A DNA stretch of 23,552 nucleotides from an uncultured Roseburia sp. (GTDB lineage: Bacteria; Bacillota_A; Clostridia; Lachnospirales; Lachnospiraceae): assembly GCA_900753715.1 (NCBI GenBank), contig CAAEAE010000098.1:1-23552 (forward strand). The letters are read 5' to 3'. Numbering within the stretch: position 1 is the first letter of the stretch; every line of letters begins with the position of its first letter. The position numbers and the translations under genes are program-made. The notes beneath the pieces were generated by a model that did not search any database, was not told the origin of the DNA, and saw only the letters and a program-made list of their open reading frames with translations. This document shows positions 22,041 through 23,552 of this stretch, one piece after another.

Positions 22041-22934
22041 TCAGGCATGCTCTTCCAAAAGGATTTTTTTTAACTTCTGAGCCGCCATACTCATCGGCCG
22101 TTTGGAATCGTACACCATGCAGACATACCGTTTGGGGACCTCCTCCTTTAATGCAATCCGGATTGCTTCACGGTTTTTCAGTGCTTCCTCTGCCATTGGC
22201 TCCGGCAAAAATGCCAGTCCCAACTCACTTTTTACCAGCGGAAGTATCTGGTCTGTCGTGGCAGCCTCCGTATCCGGCGCAAGCTCCGCTCCATGTTCCA
22301 GAAACAACTGATTGTAAAAATCATAGGTCGCTGTTTCCGTTCCAAGACAGATAAATGGATATTCCTTTAACTCCTTAAGGGACAGCTCCTGGCTTCCAAG
22401 TGCCGTAAATGTTTTTCCTCCGACAAGAATTTCCCGGAATGCTTTCAGACTTATCTCCTTAAGCGGTGCCTCTAAATCTGTCGGTGTTGTGACGACTGCA
22501 AAATCAATCTCGCCGCTACGGACTGATCGGACGGCCTGCGGTGTGGAATGATTGCAGATTTTTAACCGGACGCCCGGATAAGCCATATGAAATCTGTTCA
22601 GTCTGTCTAACAGATAAATATTTAGCGCGGTCTCACTTGCGCCGATAGAAACACTGCCATTCTCAAGCTCCACACTGTCCGACAGCTCTTCTTCTGCACG
22701 CTGAAGCTGCGTCATTGCCGCCGAAACTCTTGTATAAAGCCGCTCCCCTTCCGGTGTCAGACAAACACCGCGGTTCGTCCGGATAAATAAAGTACAGTTG
22801 ACCTCATGCTCCAGACAATTCATTGCACGCGTGACATTTGGCTGGCTGTTGCCGAGTGCCCGTGCCGCCTTTGTAAAATTACTGTACTTTGCAACATAAT
22901 AAAAGATTCTGTAATATTCATAATTTACGTTCAT
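22041..22934 (-). CDS. LysR-family transcriptional regulator
   Basis: A 297-residue LysR-type regulator. The N-terminal winged helix-turn-helix spans about 5-64 (YSNFTKAARALGNSQPNVTR ... LTPEGERLY), a linker helix follows, and the effector-binding domain occupies about 90-297 (LysR_substrate fold; QAVRSVRSGEIDFAVVTTP region). The ATG follows GGGAG at 6 nt. It is divergent from the purA-like gene across 121 bp of A/T-rich DNA. LysR regulators often control the divergent neighbour, so a role in purine synthesis is possible, but the co-inducer is unknown. Confidence 0.93.
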   Translation of the reverse strand: MNVNYEYYRIFYYVAKYSNFTKAARALGNSQPNVTRAMNCLEHEVNCTLFIRTNRGVCLTPEGERLYTRVSAAMTQLQRAEEELSDSVELENGSVSIGASETALNIYLLDRLNRFHMAYPGVRLKICNHSTPQAVRSVRSGEIDFAVVTTPTDLEAPLKEISLKAFREILVGGKTFTALGSQELSLKELKEYPFICLGTETATYDFYNQLFLEHGAELAPDTEAATTDQILPLVKSELGLAFLPEPMAEEALKNREAIRIALKEEVPKRYVCMVYDSKRPMSMAAQKLKKILLEEHA

Positions 22935-22954
22935 TTACTTCTCCCTGACATATC

Positions 22955-23015
22955 AAATAATTATTTTCATCATATCAATAATAGTTTTTACTTATTCCTA
23001 ACATGAAATTATAAT
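22955..23015 (+). promoter_or_regulatory. purA-like gene promoter and possible LysR operator
   Basis: TTTACT (22987-22992), 17-bp spacer and a perfect TATAAT (23010-23015) form a plausible plus-strand promoter; the start near 23022 gives a 34-nt leader. Upstream, the 12-bp palindrome AAATAATTATTT (22955-22966) and two ATATCAA repeats (near 22950 and 22972) could be a regulator site. The promoter is reasonably supported; the operator is only a suggestion because the region is so A/T-rich. Confidence 0.5.
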
Positions 23016-23055
23016 CTCTTTAGTTTCAAAAAACAATCGTCAGGAGGATAAACTT

Positions 23056-23552
23056 ATGTTGACTGCTGTTACTGGAATTAACTGGGGGGACGAGGGAAAA
23101 GGCCGTGTCATCGACCTGCTCGCCGAAAACGCCGATATCGTCGTGAGATATCAGGGAGGAAATAACGCCGGACACACGGTTGTCACGGACGCCGGAAAAT
23201 TTGTTTTAAACCTGCTGCCTTCGGGTATTCTGCACCCGAATGTCGTCTGTATTCTTGGAGACGGAATGGTCGTAGACCTTGAACATCTTGCCGGAGAAAT
23301 TACACAAATCCGCTCGAAGGGTATTTCTGTCTCTCCGGACAATTTAAAGCTGTCAGCCCGCGCTACCATTTCCATGCCATGGCATCGTGTCCAGGATGAA
23401 CTTGAAGAGGACCGGCTCGCCAAATCCGGCTCGGCATTTGGCTCTACCCGACGCGGAATTGCCTACGCCTACAGCGATAAATACCGCAAAAAGACCCTTC
23501 GTCTCGGAGACCTTCTCCATCTGGAAGAAGCGCATATCCAGGCACGTCTGAA
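23056..23552 (+). CDS. purA: Adenylosuccinate synthetase-like protein, 3' end outside window
   Basis: The first 165 residues of a PurA-family enzyme, which joins IMP and aspartate using GTP on the way to AMP. The GTP/IMP loop is NWGDEGKGR (9-17, catalytic Asp12), and NNAGHT (36-41) holds the catalytic His40; YQGG, LLPSGIL and MPWHRVQDELEE match the fold. The IMP-phosphate segment reads FGSTRRGIAYAYSDK (128-142), similar to the clostridial form with FGST but with Tyr where GI[GA]P normally has Pro, and WGDEGKG is followed by Arg. AGGAGG (23042-23047) precedes the ATG by 8 nt. It is the only plus-strand gene in the window. Whether it is the sole PurA or a paralogue cannot be seen here. Confidence 0.9.
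   Translation, partial: MLTAVTGINWGDEGKGRVIDLLAENADIVVRYQGGNNAGHTVVTDAGKFVLNLLPSGILHPNVVCILGDGMVVDLEHLAGEITQIRSKGISVSPDNLKLSARATISMPWHRVQDELEEDRLAKSGSAFGSTRRGIAYAYSDKYRKKTLRLGDLLHLEEAHIQARL

Overview
The window reads as chromosomal DNA of a spore-forming, low-to-moderate GC member of the Clostridia, most likely Lachnospiraceae. It carries the Firmicute block hup-rqcP-yabP-yabQ-divIC-spoIIE-tilS-hpt-ftsH, AGGAGG-type ribosome binding sites almost everywhere, and a clostridial-type PurA. Almost everything lies on the minus strand. The exception is a 3'-truncated purA-like gene at the right end, divergent from a LysR regulator.

Layout, left to right (transcription mostly right to left). Positions 1-80 hold tRNA-Tyr, cut by the window edge, with its own promoter. 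A sodium:neurotransmitter-symporter-family transporter (182-1651) and a Cache-domain chemoreceptor (1938-3716) follow. Positions 3887-4027 keep only the C-terminal end of an InlB-repeat surface protein. Next comes the operon spoIIE-tilS-hpt-ftsH (9973 down to 4260): sporulation phosphatase, tRNA-Ile lysidine synthase, purine salvage and membrane protease. Upstream of it is hup-rqcP-yabP-yabQ-divIC (11930 to 10220): nucleoid protein, ribosome quality control factor, two sporulation proteins and a division protein. Then come alpha-phosphoglucomutase, a PEGA-domain lipoprotein with a repetitive Ser-rich tail, a 250-bp non-coding mosaic of repeats and hairpins, and an apparent operon rlu-GGDEF-cca-CotS-like kinase (21942 to 15571). 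LysR and purA end the window.

The most unusual content is a pair of near-identical intergenic elements on the minus strand, one just downstream of the chemoreceptor gene (about 1751-1906) and one just downstream of ftsH (about 4030-4187). Each has a conserved 26-bp upstream block, a TATAAT -10 box at fixed spacing, a 67-68 nt core that differs by one inserted base, an internal 10-bp hairpin with an ACCCC loop, a C-rich linker, and an intrinsic terminator whose stem differs between copies with compensating changes while its C-rich loop is kept. I read them as two copies of an independently transcribed small RNA of about 100 nt. All of its G/C-rich single-stranded patches are C-rich, which suggests pairing to Shine-Dalgarno regions. 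I do not recognise it as a named family.

Other regulatory structure: a probable Spo0A-type spoIIE promoter (TTGACA and TATAAT 21 bp apart with upstream 0A-like boxes), which also shows that the longer spoIIE reading frame starts inside its promoter; and a 13-bp hairpin that contains the yabP Shine-Dalgarno sequence and ends in a U-run right at the yabP start codon.
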